Source: Pelobacter sp. UBA6093
GTDB lineage: Bacteria > Desulfobacterota > Desulfuromonadia > Desulfuromonadales > Syntrophotaleaceae
Reading direction: 5' to 3'
Length of the DNA stretch: 33,817 nt
Assembly: GCA_002435955.1 (NCBI GenBank)
Contig: DIWZ01000041.1
Span: forward strand, 1 to 33,817
A model generated the notes under the pieces. The model was not told the DNA's origin. It saw only the letters and a list, made by a program, of their open reading frames with translations, and did not search any database. Shown here piece after piece: positions 25,040-32,395 of this stretch. How positions within the stretch are numbered: the stretch's first letter is position 1; each line of letters opens with the position of its first letter. Both the position numbers and the translations under genes were made by a program.

Positions 25040-25175
25040 TCTTTCGCAAACAGATCCGAGATAGCCAAGCTATTTTCGGCAGTGGTTTTTCAGGCGTGAA
25101 GGCATACATAGTGTATGTCGAAGTCCTGAAAAAACGCTGCACCCCAGCAGGGCGGACATTTTTGCGACGCCATCA
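25040..25175. repeat. Palindromic element family B, second copy
   Basis: The centre, ggtttttcagg-cgtgaaggcatacat-agtgtatgtcg-aagtcctgaaaaaacgc, matches 18829-18882 closely. The right end ggacatttttgcgacgccat runs directly into the stop codon of the chemoreceptor gene (25173-25175), so TGA of that gene is the element's TGATGGCGTCGC end. The left end (ctttcgcaaacagatccgag) is more decayed than in the 18770 copy. Confidence 0.75.
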
Positions 25176-27083
25176 ATATCTGCCGAATTCGGAATCATCC
25201 AGGGCAATAATTTCTTCCGGCCTTAATTCCTTGGGCTCCGTCGTTGATTTAGCTGGCGACCGGGGTTGCGGTTTTGAGGGGGCCGGCAAGGCCCTGGCTG
25301 CCTTGGCTGCGACCGGCCTCTGGGCTGTCGGTCGCGGCGCCATCGGTTGCTGCGTCCTTGCGGGCTGGGGCAACGCCTTGGCAGCAGGCCGCTTTGCCGA
25401 GACACTGCCTGCAAGCCGGGGGGCAGCCTGCGGGGCAGCACCAATCTTGAAGCGACCGAGCATCTGACGCAGATATGCGGACTGGCTGGCCAGTTGCTCC
25501 GCCACCGAAGCACTCTCTTCGGCATTGGCTGTGGCTTGCTGGGTAACCTGTTCAATCTGGTTCAGACCCCGGGTGACCTGATCGAAACCTACGGCCTGTT
25601 CATCGGAGGCTGCGGAAATCTCGTTGAGCAAATCGGTAACCTTACCAGTCTCCTGCACGATCCCCTGCAGAGCGGCCGCCGTGTCCTGGGCCAGTTTGGT
25701 GCCGTGGTTGGTTTTCTGATTGGCCCCTTCGATCAGTTCTTCGGTCTCCTTGGCAGCCTTGGCACTGCGGGCCGCAAGGTTGCGCACCTCTTCGGCCACG
25801 ACGGCAAAACCCTTGCCGTGTTGCCCGGCACGCGCAGCTTCGACGGCGGCGTTGAGCGCCAGAAGATTGGTCTGGAAAGCAATTTCGTCGATTACTTTGA
25901 TAATTTTGTTAATACTTGCAGCCGATTGGTTGATATCGAACATCGCTTCCGTCAACTCGTTCATGAGCTGATTGCCGTTGTCCCCGGCGTTTTTAGCCTG
26001 GCTGGAGAGCATGTTGGCCTGTTTGGCGTTGTCGGCGTTTTGCCGGCTCTGAGATGCCAGTTCCGTCATGGCGGCGGAAATCTCCTCCAGGGAAGATGCC
26101 GACTGGGTTGCCCCCTGAGAGAGGCCCTGACTGGCGTCCGCTACCTGATTGGAGCCGCCGGCAATCTGCTCGCTGGTGGCCTGGATTTCATGGACCAGCT
26201 TGCATAGCGCCGCATTGGTCATGTCAAGGGGTTGGGCGATAATACCTTTGGCCTTAAAGGTAAAGTTTCCTGCAGCCAGGCTGTTGAATGCTTCGACCAC
26301 TTGATGTTTTAAATTATCGGCAAAAGCATCCATGGCCCGTGCCAAACGCCCGATCTCATCCTTGCGGTCAAGGGCCAGGCGCATATCAAGATTGCCCTTT
26401 TCCAGCGCTTCGATCATTTCGACGGTAAGGGCCATCGGCCGCGTCACGCTGCGAATAATCACAAAGCCAAGAATGCCGGCCAGCAGCAGGGCCAGCCCCA
26501 TGCATCCCATGGATAAAAGATAGGTTTTCCGGTAGGTAGCCTGTCCTTGCTCAAATTCGTGGCGCGCCATTTCGAGTTGTACATCGATCAGCTTGCCGAC
26601 CTGCTCGGTGATGGGGTCGATTTCCTGATAGAGATTGTTGTCGATAAAATCGTTGAGCAGCAGGTGCTGACGCTCGGCAATGATGCTTTCAAGGTTCAGG
26701 ATGGTCTGATCGGCACTGGCCATCAGGCTACGCGCATCGCGAACCAGTTCCTGTTCTTCGGGAGCGTGCGCCGTCTCCAGATAGGCACTCCATTCCGTGG
26801 CAATGAGATGCTGGGCCGATTTCAAGCCGCGCATAGCATCATCCCAATTGAACTGATTGCTGCGAATTTTGTGGGAAAGGTCAACAATGTTGACCGCATA
26901 CATGTCGGACACTTTTTTGAGCCGGGTTAGAGGCACCACCCGGTCCTGGTATACGGACTGCAAGGATGCGTTGATACTTCCCAGGCTGCTCAAGCCCAAC
27001 ACACCGGTAATCACAAGAAAAACAGCAAGCGATCCGGCCAGCAAGGCAAGCCTGTAACCAATTTTCCAATCGTTGAACTTCAT
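25173..27083 (-). CDS. Methyl-accepting chemotaxis protein
   Basis: A 636-residue chemoreceptor. Two membrane segments (about 11-33 and 187-210) enclose a periplasmic four-helix-bundle sensor (about 34-186). HAMP (about 210-263) is followed by the cytoplasmic signalling coiled coil (about 300-545), with the conserved hairpin tip FQTNLLALNAAVEAARAG where CheA and CheW bind. After it comes an Ala/Pro/Arg/Gln-rich flexible linker (about 550-620) and the tail ALDDSEFGRY. The linker-plus-tail layout resembles receptors that tether CheR or CheB with a C-terminal pentapeptide, although NWxxF itself is absent. GGAGG lies four bases before ATG 27083. The ligand is unknown. It is a single gene with no che genes in the window. 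Its stop codon lies in the element B copy. Confidence 0.93.
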   Translation of the reverse strand: MKFNDWKIGYRLALLAGSLAVFLVITGVLGLSSLGSINASLQSVYQDRVVPLTRLKKVSDMYAVNIVDLSHKIRSNQFNWDDAMRGLKSAQHLIATEWSAYLETAHAPEEQELVRDARSLMASADQTILNLESIIAERQHLLLNDFIDNNLYQEIDPITEQVGKLIDVQLEMARHEFEQGQATYRKTYLLSMGCMGLALLLAGILGFVIIRSVTRPMALTVEMIEALEKGNLDMRLALDRKDEIGRLARAMDAFADNLKHQVVEAFNSLAAGNFTFKAKGIIAQPLDMTNAALCKLVHEIQATSEQIAGGSNQVADASQGLSQGATQSASSLEEISAAMTELASQSRQNADNAKQANMLSSQAKNAGDNGNQLMNELTEAMFDINQSAASINKIIKVIDEIAFQTNLLALNAAVEAARAGQHGKGFAVVAEEVRNLAARSAKAAKETEELIEGANQKTNHGTKLAQDTAAALQGIVQETGKVTDLLNEISAASDEQAVGFDQVTRGLNQIEQVTQQATANAEESASVAEQLASQSAYLRQMLGRFKIGAAPQAAPRLAGSVSAKRPAAKALPQPARTQQPMAPRPTAQRPVAAKAARALPAPSKPQPRSPAKSTTEPKELRPEEIIALDDSEFGRY

Positions 27084-27144
27084 TGCACCTCCAAGTGTAT
27101 ACGACTTCCAAGCAAAACATGCACAGATGAGAAATTACGACGTA

Positions 27145-27173
27145 AAAATACATAAAATCACCGTCAATCACAA
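27145..27173 (-). promoter_or_regulatory. Candidate promoter for the chemoreceptor gene
   Basis: On the minus strand TTGTGA (27173-27168), a 17-base spacer and TATTTT (27150-27145) lie about 60 bases upstream of the start codon in an AT-rich region. A flagellar sigma-28 box was looked for and not found at correct spacing. Confidence 0.3.
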
Positions 27174-27355
27174 TACGTAATCATCTATAGCTTTTTATAA
27201 TAATCAAATATTAAATTTAAACCGACGGCACTGTTTAATCATTTCAAAAATAAAAACTTTTCACATCCCATTTTACGGGATAAGGTTGACTCATATCTCG
27301 TTTCTGTCCGGAGTTTTCGGATAAAACCTGTCTCGTGGCCCGCATGGAGAAATGC

Positions 27356-28156
27356 ATGACGTGTGTTTGTTTTATGCAAAAATCAATGACTGCATGCCTC
27401 ACCTGTTGCTTGGTTATCCTGCTGCTGACCGCTTGTTCGAGTCACGTCAGGCAACCAAAGGCCCATCGAAAGGTCAGCAGTTCCGCGCAACAGGCTGACA
27501 GGGCTTCTCTTCAAACAATGGGATATGCCATTCAGGTGGGAGCTTTTTCCAACCTTGAAAATGCCGTGCGATTGGAACAGGTACTCCAGAGGCGAGGGAT
27601 CGACGCTTATTATTTTGGTCACAAGTCCGGGTTGTTTAAAGTCCGATTCGGCAATCATTCAAACTATGCGGCAGCCCGCAGCGAGGCTGAGCAACTGCAA
27701 TCGCAAGGGCTTATCGGCAGTTTTTTCATCGTAATCCCCCAGTCATATTCCGTCGCCGGCATGGGAGGGATGGACTCCGACCATCTGCGAGAAAATCTTG
27801 TCAAAACCGCTCGCGGCTTCATTGGGGTTCCGTACCGATGGGGCGGGACCGATGGCGAAAGCGGTTTCGACTGTAGTGGCCTGACCATGGTCAGTTACCG
27901 CCTCAACGGACTTAATCTGCCGCGCGTTTCGTATAACCAGTTTCAGGCCGGACGCTGGATTTCAAAACAGCACCTGCGTAAAGGCGACCTGGTGTTTTTC
28001 GCCACCAACGGCGATAATCGCGTCAGTCATGTGGGCATGTACATCGGCAACAATCATTTCATCCATGCCCCGAGCACCGGAAACACCATACGTATCGAAA
28101 AATTGTCCCATCCATTTTACACCAGGACCTACATCGGCGGACGCAGCTATCTCTGA
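27356..28156 (+). CDS. SPOR-NlpC/P60 peptidoglycan hydrolase lipoprotein
   Basis: A 266-residue lipoprotein. The Cys-rich signal peptide ends in lipobox LLTAC (Cys27). A SPOR domain (about 55-128: YAIQVGAFSNLENAVRLEQV) should bind denuded glycan. The C-terminal NlpC/P60 domain (about 142-264) keeps the catalytic Cys173 (GFDCSGL), His225 (SHVGMYIG) and His237 (HFIHAPS), so it is expected to cut stem peptides. ATG 27356 was preferred because GGAG lies six bases before it; GTG 27335 and ATG 27344 are possible alternatives and would lengthen the N-region. The SPOR-plus-hydrolase layout parallels the RlpA protein of this window and suggests a role in division or cell separation. A decayed element B copy begins at its stop codon. 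Confidence 0.9.
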   Translation: MTCVCFMQKSMTACLTCCLVILLLTACSSHVRQPKAHRKVSSSAQQADRASLQTMGYAIQVGAFSNLENAVRLEQVLQRRGIDAYYFGHKSGLFKVRFGNHSNYAAARSEAEQLQSQGLIGSFFIVIPQSYSVAGMGGMDSDHLRENLVKTARGFIGVPYRWGGTDGESGFDCSGLTMVSYRLNGLNLPRVSYNQFQAGRWISKQHLRKGDLVFFATNGDNRVSHVGMYIGNNHFIHAPSTGNTIRIEKLSHPFYTRTYIGGRSYL

Positions 28157-28192
28157 TGGCGTGCCAAAAATCCGTCCTACGGTTTTTTTGAA
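28154..28192. repeat. Decayed element B end fused to a stop codon
   Basis: Beginning at the stop codon of the NlpC/P60 gene the sequence reads tgatggcgtgccaaaaat, then ccgtcctacgg and a T-rich part. This parallels the outer end of element B read inward (tgatggcgtcgcaaaaa, then ctctacgg and gttttttcagg). The match is partial, so it may be a remnant. Confidence 0.4.
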
Positions 28193-28377
28193 AACATCGT
28201 CTCTTCTGCTCTGCAGGAGATTCAAAAAAAAATACTTAACGCGTGATCGGTTAAATCTCACTCCTCCGTCTTCGACAATCTTTAAATCGGCTGAAAACGG
28301 GGTATCCTGTTAGACGGAAACACTGCTATACGGCGAACAAAGCTGAAATGTCGGTATTTCAAAACGGAGCCAGCAAA

Positions 28378-28425
28378 ATGAAAGGCATGGCAACCTTGTC
28401 TTTATCTGGTGTTCGGGAAGGTTGA
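28378..28425 (+). CDS. 15-codon leader ORF before the PilZ gene
   Basis: A short frame, MKGMATLSLSGVREG, starts at ATG 28378 with GGAG eight bases upstream and ends with TGA two bases before the PilZ ATG (28428). The ribosome site of the PilZ gene (GGGAAGG) lies inside its last codons. This layout suggests translational coupling: ribosomes ending the leader could restart on the PilZ gene. A short hairpin (tgaaat / atttca, 28344-28361) is in front. No peptide family is recognised. Confidence 0.4.
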   Translation: MKGMATLSLSGVREG

Positions 28426-28427
28426 GC

Positions 28428-29126
28428 ATGACCAAAGTACTTATCATTGCCAGTGATCCTGAGACGGCGGCTCTCTATCGATCAGCCGTGGAGAAGCTTG
28501 GAGCGGCTTGCGAAGTTGCTGCCAGTTTCGCGGAAATGAAACAGAAGATGCGCAACGTACCTTTCAACGGTGTGATTCTCGATGTCCTGACTGCGGTAAG
28601 AGCCCCCCACACCGACAAAATCGACATACAACATATTTCGGACGTATATCCGACCTTGCGGGTCCGATGGGACGCCCAGGCCCGGGAGATTCGGGGGATC
28701 GTTATCGGCAAGCTTATCAATAAGGAAAATCCCCTGGGAAGCTTTCTGGATCAGTTCTGTCGCACTCACCCGGCACGGATATGCCGGATTAACAAACGGC
28801 ATCCTATCCATTTCAATGTGTTACTGAGCAAAAATGAAACATTTACCGAGGATCATACGGAAAAAACCACCACGCTGGATATTTCCAAAGGGGGCTGCTT
28901 TTTGATTTCGAATCAAGGTTGGCAGGACTGCGGGGTCGCGTGGGTGCGTTTTTTGGAACTTTCTGACCCAACTCCCATCCCAGTCGTGATCCGTCGTTGG
29001 CGTCCCTGGGGACAGGCCATGCTGGTACCCGGCATCGGCGTGGAATACAAAAGGATATCCCCTGCGCAACTGGAGGAAATAAGCCGGCATTTCAAAAGCC
29101 CGGAGGAGCCAGTGTCATCATCGTGA
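28428..29126 (+). CDS. PilZ-domain c-di-GMP receptor with receiver-like N-terminus
   Basis: A 232-residue soluble protein. The N-terminal part (about 1-112) starts MTKVLIIASDPETAALYRSA and has the hydrophobic strand FNGVILDV, like a receiver domain, but the conserved Lys and part of the acidic pocket are not evident, so phosphorylation is doubtful. The C-terminal PilZ domain (about 115-228) carries both c-di-GMP motifs: RINKR (Arg120, Arg124) and DISKGG (Asp151, Ser153, Gly156). It is expected to bind c-di-GMP and pass the signal to a partner, perhaps in motility or envelope processes. It lies between the NlpC/P60 and PBP genes on the same strand, 271 bases after the former. ATG 28428 with GGGAAGG upstream is chosen over TTG 28422. 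Confidence 0.88.
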   Translation: MTKVLIIASDPETAALYRSAVEKLGAACEVAASFAEMKQKMRNVPFNGVILDVLTAVRAPHTDKIDIQHISDVYPTLRVRWDAQAREIRGIVIGKLINKENPLGSFLDQFCRTHPARICRINKRHPIHFNVLLSKNETFTEDHTEKTTTLDISKGGCFLISNQGWQDCGVAWVRFLELSDPTPIPVVIRRWRPWGQAMLVPGIGVEYKRISPAQLEEISRHFKSPEEPVSSS

Positions 29127-29197
29127 TTTTTATGCAGTTGGCGGCGACTGAATAAAATGATATCCTGCAGCGCCGCAAAAGATGTCTGATGGGCTAT

Positions 29198-29232
29198 GGG
29201 CTTCGTCGGAGCCTGTCGGACTCCCAGGGTCA
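29198..29232 (+). repeat. Fragment of dispersed repeat family A
   Basis: The segment gggcttcgtcggagcctgtcggactccc carries the family A arm ggagcctgtcggact and part of the gggccgaagc flank in altered form. It lies just upstream of the PBP gene, inside the 5' part of the longer open frame that begins at 29189. Confidence 0.5.
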
Positions 29233-29278
29233 GTCACGAGAATCTCAACAACAGCATTTATTCCATAAAGATACCACT

Positions 29279-30685
29279 ATGCGAAAATCTTCCAGGCGTT
29301 CATCCATATTGCGAGATCACTCGGGCTGGCGTGGCTTTCAAAGCGACCTGAATTATCAAAGGGGTCCCCGGCGCCGCAGTCAACGCACCGGCAGAAGGCT
29401 CTGCGCTCTTGCCATGCTTACCGTGTGCGGAGTTTTCGGATTTCATACCCTGATCCTGAACGGCGCGTCGACCTCCCCGACGAACGCGGCCCAAGCCTCT
29501 CTGCCGCCCACGCCGCTTGCAAAAATTTCCAGCAAGAAGGATATCCGCGAGCTACTCAACGGGAAGTCCTTCGACAATCTTACCGATAAGAATATCAAAC
29601 TGACCGTTGGCCGGCAGACGCTCCAGGTGGAAACCAGCCTGGATGTTGACCTGCAGAATTACCTGCTTTCAAAGATGGATCGCAAAAATTCCCGGGATAT
29701 CGGTATCGTCGTCATGGAGGCCAACACAGGACGCATCCTGGCCATGGCGGGTTTCGACAGGACCGGCAATACCGGCAATCCCTGCCTGCGCAGCACCTTT
29801 CCCGCGGCCAGTATCTTTAAAATCGTTACGGCAGCATCCGCGGTGGATCATTACAACTACACGGCCGATTCGACCATGCATTTCAACGGCTACAAACATA
29901 CCTTGTACAAACGACAGTTGACCGACAAGATCTCCAAACATACCAACTCAGTATCGTTCAAGGACGCCTTTGCCCAATCGATCAACCCGGTATTCGGCAA
30001 ACTCGGCGAAGGCCGCCTGGGCAAGTCACTGCTGGAAAAATCTGCGGATACGTTCAAATTCAACGAGTCTTTGGACTTTGACCTGTCCCTGCCCCCCAGC
30101 CATTGCCAGGTCAATGACGACCCTTATGGGTGGGCCGAAATTGCCAGCGGTTTCAATCGTGACACGACCATCTCGCCCTTGCACGGCGCGGTGATGGCTT
30201 CGGCGGTCCTCAACAATGGCCGCATGGTGGCGCCATCCATCGTAGATCGCATTTTCGACGAAAAAGGCACGGTTCTGTACCATGGACAACAATCCTGGGA
30301 GCAGCAGGCCATGTCGGCAAAAGCCTCGATGGTTTTGGATCAGATGATGCAAACCACCATCAAGTCCGGCACGGCGCGCAAATCCTTCCAGGGCTACCAG
30401 AAGGACAAGACTCTCTCGCAGTTGCAGATCGGGGGGAAGACCGGTTCAATGGACAACGATACCCACGAGATACGCTATGACTGGTTTGTGGGGTTTGCCA
30501 GTGAAACTAACGGGCAGGCCAAGGTCGTCGTTTCCATCATGGTCGCGCATGAAAAATTCATCGGTATTCGCGCCGGCGAGTATGCGCGCATGGCTATCAC
30601 GCACTATTTCAGCAAACTCCAGGAAAAAGCTGCCGCGCAGCTCCCCCTTCAGGCAAACGAGAAAAACCCCGTTCAGGAAATCTGA
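29279..30685 (+). CDS. Penicillin-binding protein, transpeptidase module only
   Basis: A 468-residue protein with a basic cytoplasmic N-terminus (about 1-40), one membrane anchor (about 41-60) and a short linker before the transpeptidase domain (about 115-445). The three active-site motifs are present: SIFK (Ser178-Lys181), SIN (234-236) and KTG (387-389). There is no glycosyltransferase domain and no clear pedestal domain, so it is smaller than FtsI or PBP2; its role in cross-linking cannot be narrowed. The ATG at 29279 was chosen because the longer frame from 29189 runs through a repeat A fragment; the ribosome site in front of 29279 is weak. It may share a transcript with the PilZ gene 152 bases upstream. 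Confidence 0.88.
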   Translation: MRKSSRRSSILRDHSGWRGFQSDLNYQRGPRRRSQRTGRRLCALAMLTVCGVFGFHTLILNGASTSPTNAAQASLPPTPLAKISSKKDIRELLNGKSFDNLTDKNIKLTVGRQTLQVETSLDVDLQNYLLSKMDRKNSRDIGIVVMEANTGRILAMAGFDRTGNTGNPCLRSTFPAASIFKIVTAASAVDHYNYTADSTMHFNGYKHTLYKRQLTDKISKHTNSVSFKDAFAQSINPVFGKLGEGRLGKSLLEKSADTFKFNESLDFDLSLPPSHCQVNDDPYGWAEIASGFNRDTTISPLHGAVMASAVLNNGRMVAPSIVDRIFDEKGTVLYHGQQSWEQQAMSAKASMVLDQMMQTTIKSGTARKSFQGYQKDKTLSQLQIGGKTGSMDNDTHEIRYDWFVGFASETNGQAKVVVSIMVAHEKFIGIRAGEYARMAITHYFSKLQEKAAAQLPLQANEKNPVQEI

Positions 30686-30694
30686 CGATGCGAT

Positions 30695-30764
30695 AAAAAC
30701 CCGGAGCAATCATGATCAGGCGAGGAGTCTGTCGACAGGCTCCCAGGATGATGATTGCTCCGGG
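30695..30764 (-). terminator. Terminator stem carrying a repeat A core in its loop
   Basis: The arms cccggagcaatcat (30700-30713) and atgattgctccggg (30751-30764) pair perfectly over 14 bases, followed on the minus strand by five T (30699-30695). It lies 7 bases past the stop of the radical SAM gene at 30771 and ends that transcript; it may also serve the convergent PBP gene. The 37-base loop holds its own hairpin, ggagtctg / caggctcc (30724-30743), which matches the core of repeat family A. Confidence 0.8.
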
Positions 30765-30770
30765 CTCCTT

Positions 30771-32192
30771 TCAGTAATAATCCTGCAACCCTGTCAGACC
30801 TTTTTCGAACGGCACCATCTCCGCCAGCAGAGTGTCATCCCCTGCCGGACCAGGCAAACTACGCCCAGCCAGAAAAACCTCCGAGAACCACTGCAGGGCA
30901 TCTCCACTCAATTCAAAATCCGCTACCGCACGGGCGCGTTCGATAACCACCGACTTTCCAGGACTTACCGGAACACTGACAAACGGGTTATGGTAACTCA
31001 CCGAGGATCGTTGCCGGGTGGCAGTGTAGCCGACCAATAGACGGAAATCTTCCCAGGCGACCGCCCCCCATAGTTGCGGATGAATAACGAGTTTATTCCG
31101 GGAATTTCCCTTGCTCCATAGTTGAACGCTTACGGCCTGTTCACCGAAACTGCGTTCCTGGCGCACCACCGCTTCCGGGCTGCCGACCAGGGTCAGGGTA
31201 CGAATATATCCGTGATCGGTCAGGGATTCATGGGCCTTGACGATGAAACGGCTGTTACGAATACGGCCGGCACGGCCTTGATAGCGGTTTTTGAAGACGA
31301 AGGAGCAGTAGTTGACCGGCAGGCCGATCTTGTGGTCGAGGCTGTGCCGCACCAGTTCCAGGGCGGTCAGTTCCGACTCGAGGACGGTAACCTTTTCGCC
31401 GTGCAAAAAGGTATAGTTGCGTGCGACAAGATGCTCGAAATTATAGGGTGTCAGGCGTAACTGGTGAAGATTGAGATAAGTGACGCCTGCGTCGCGCATC
31501 TCGATCATCTTGGTTTTGAGACGCTCCAGGTCTTCAGGGATGGCGGGGATTTCAACGGTAACCGTAGGGATAACACCCGCCGCCAACTTCAGCTTGTCGA
31601 GGTGATAGTCGGTAGCGCCGATATCAAAACGGATTTCATCGAGCCCGGCATCGCTTAACTGCCGCAGGATCTCCTCATTGGCCAGGGTGCCGTTGGTATA
31701 GAGCCAGACATGCATGCGATCCCCGAAGTGCTTTTTGATGGCACGCACATAAGCCAGGGATCGTTTCGGGTTCAACAGCGGTTCGCCGCCGCTGATGCTG
31801 GCGCCGCGAAAACCGAAAACCTCGAGATAACCGACATAATCGGCCGGGGTACGGAATTCCACCGTGTTGGTTGTAGGCAGGTCATTATCGCCTTGGCCGG
31901 TGGGGCAATAAAAACAGCGGCAATTGCAGCGGCCGGTGATGAACAGGCACGACCAGTCGCCCTCCGCACAGATTCGGCAACCGGGTGACAGATTCGTGCA
32001 ATCGAGCTTGGTACCGCCGTAGCCCATCGTTATGCGCCCCTGCAGATCCGCCAGAATCCCGGCACGCCGCTCAAGGGCTTTTTGAATCTCGATATTTGTA
32101 GGGAAGGTCAATTGCGCATAACCTTCGCCGTACTCCTGTTCGTTCCCCGCAATCAAACGACTGCGTAAGTTCGCCGATACTTCCATAGCCAT
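30771..32192 (-). CDS. Radical SAM protein of the COG2108 type, function unknown
   Basis: A 473-residue enzyme. The N-terminal region carries four Cys (65, 72, 75, 82; LDCTNLSPGCRICAEGDWSC) in front of the radical SAM motif CNCRCFYC (Cys89, Cys93, Cys96, with an extra Cys91). The SAM-binding segment SISGGEPLLN (GGEP 135-138) and WLYTNGTLAN follow. The leading cysteines could hold an additional cluster. The C-terminal part (about 320-473) has no Cys pattern that I recognise. It resembles 'uncharacterised proteins related to pyruvate formate-lyase activating enzyme'; no glycyl radical enzyme is nearby. ATG 32192 with GGAGG five bases before it was chosen; ATG 32186 is the alternative. Upstream are a GC-rich hairpin and the thioesterase gene on the same strand. 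Confidence 0.82.
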   Translation of the reverse strand: MAMEVSANLRSRLIAGNEQEYGEGYAQLTFPTNIEIQKALERRAGILADLQGRITMGYGGTKLDCTNLSPGCRICAEGDWSCLFITGRCNCRCFYCPTGQGDNDLPTTNTVEFRTPADYVGYLEVFGFRGASISGGEPLLNPKRSLAYVRAIKKHFGDRMHVWLYTNGTLANEEILRQLSDAGLDEIRFDIGATDYHLDKLKLAAGVIPTVTVEIPAIPEDLERLKTKMIEMRDAGVTYLNLHQLRLTPYNFEHLVARNYTFLHGEKVTVLESELTALELVRHSLDHKIGLPVNYCSFVFKNRYQGRAGRIRNSRFIVKAHESLTDHGYIRTLTLVGSPEAVVRQERSFGEQAVSVQLWSKGNSRNKLVIHPQLWGAVAWEDFRLLVGYTATRQRSSVSYHNPFVSVPVSPGKSVVIERARAVADFELSGDALQWFSEVFLAGRSLPGPAGDDTLLAEMVPFEKGLTGLQDYY

Positions 32193-32212
32193 CCGGACCT
32201 CCAACCGACGAA

Positions 32213-32250
32213 AAGCACCCCCTCGGGCGAAGCCTCAAAGGGGGTGTGAA
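32213..32250 (-). promoter_or_regulatory. GC-rich hairpin just before the radical SAM ribosome site
   Basis: On the minus strand caccccct and gagggggtg form a strong stem followed by cttttcg, directly before the ribosome site GGAGG (about 32197-32203). It looks like an attenuator or an intercistronic terminator between the thioesterase and the radical SAM genes. Confidence 0.5.
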
Positions 32251-32395
32251 TGTTTCGGTAATATAGTCGATCTCAGCGCCGGGACAAAGCGCTATTTCAG
32301 TTGCAGCCATTCCATCGACGCCGCGGATCGTTATCGGCTATTATTTCAGTCTGTCCGGCCGGCCTGCGGTCTTACGGTTTTAAGCTCGTGCCGGT

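Larger units (their letters stand above)
24787..25172. other. Intergenic region with terminator and element B copy
   Basis: 386 bases between the chemoreceptor stop and mlaA. From left: a candidate mlaA promoter, the perfect terminator hairpin (24971-25006) and the family B element (about 25040-25175). No gene seen. Confidence 0.6.

Noticed and set aside
27266..27330. Sigma-54 or sigma-28 promoter before the NlpC/P60 gene or the chemoreceptor
   Set aside because: No GG-N10-GC pair or TAAA-N15-GCCGATAA at correct spacing could be found; TTGACT near 27287 lacks a matching -10 box.
28257..28377. Possible c-di-GMP riboswitch in front of the PilZ gene
   Set aside because: The conserved GEMM segments (such as GGACGCAAAGC) are absent; only a short hairpin is seen. 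The same search elsewhere in the window was also negative.
29189..29278. Longer start for the PBP gene at 29189
   Set aside because: The added 30 residues are translated repeat A sequence and not typical of a PBP N-terminus.
32071..32310. 79-residue minus-strand frame spanning the leader of the second radical SAM gene, considered as a precursor peptide
   Set aside because: It passes through the GC hairpin and overlaps the radical SAM start in another frame; no leader/core pattern is visible and no ribosome site was found.
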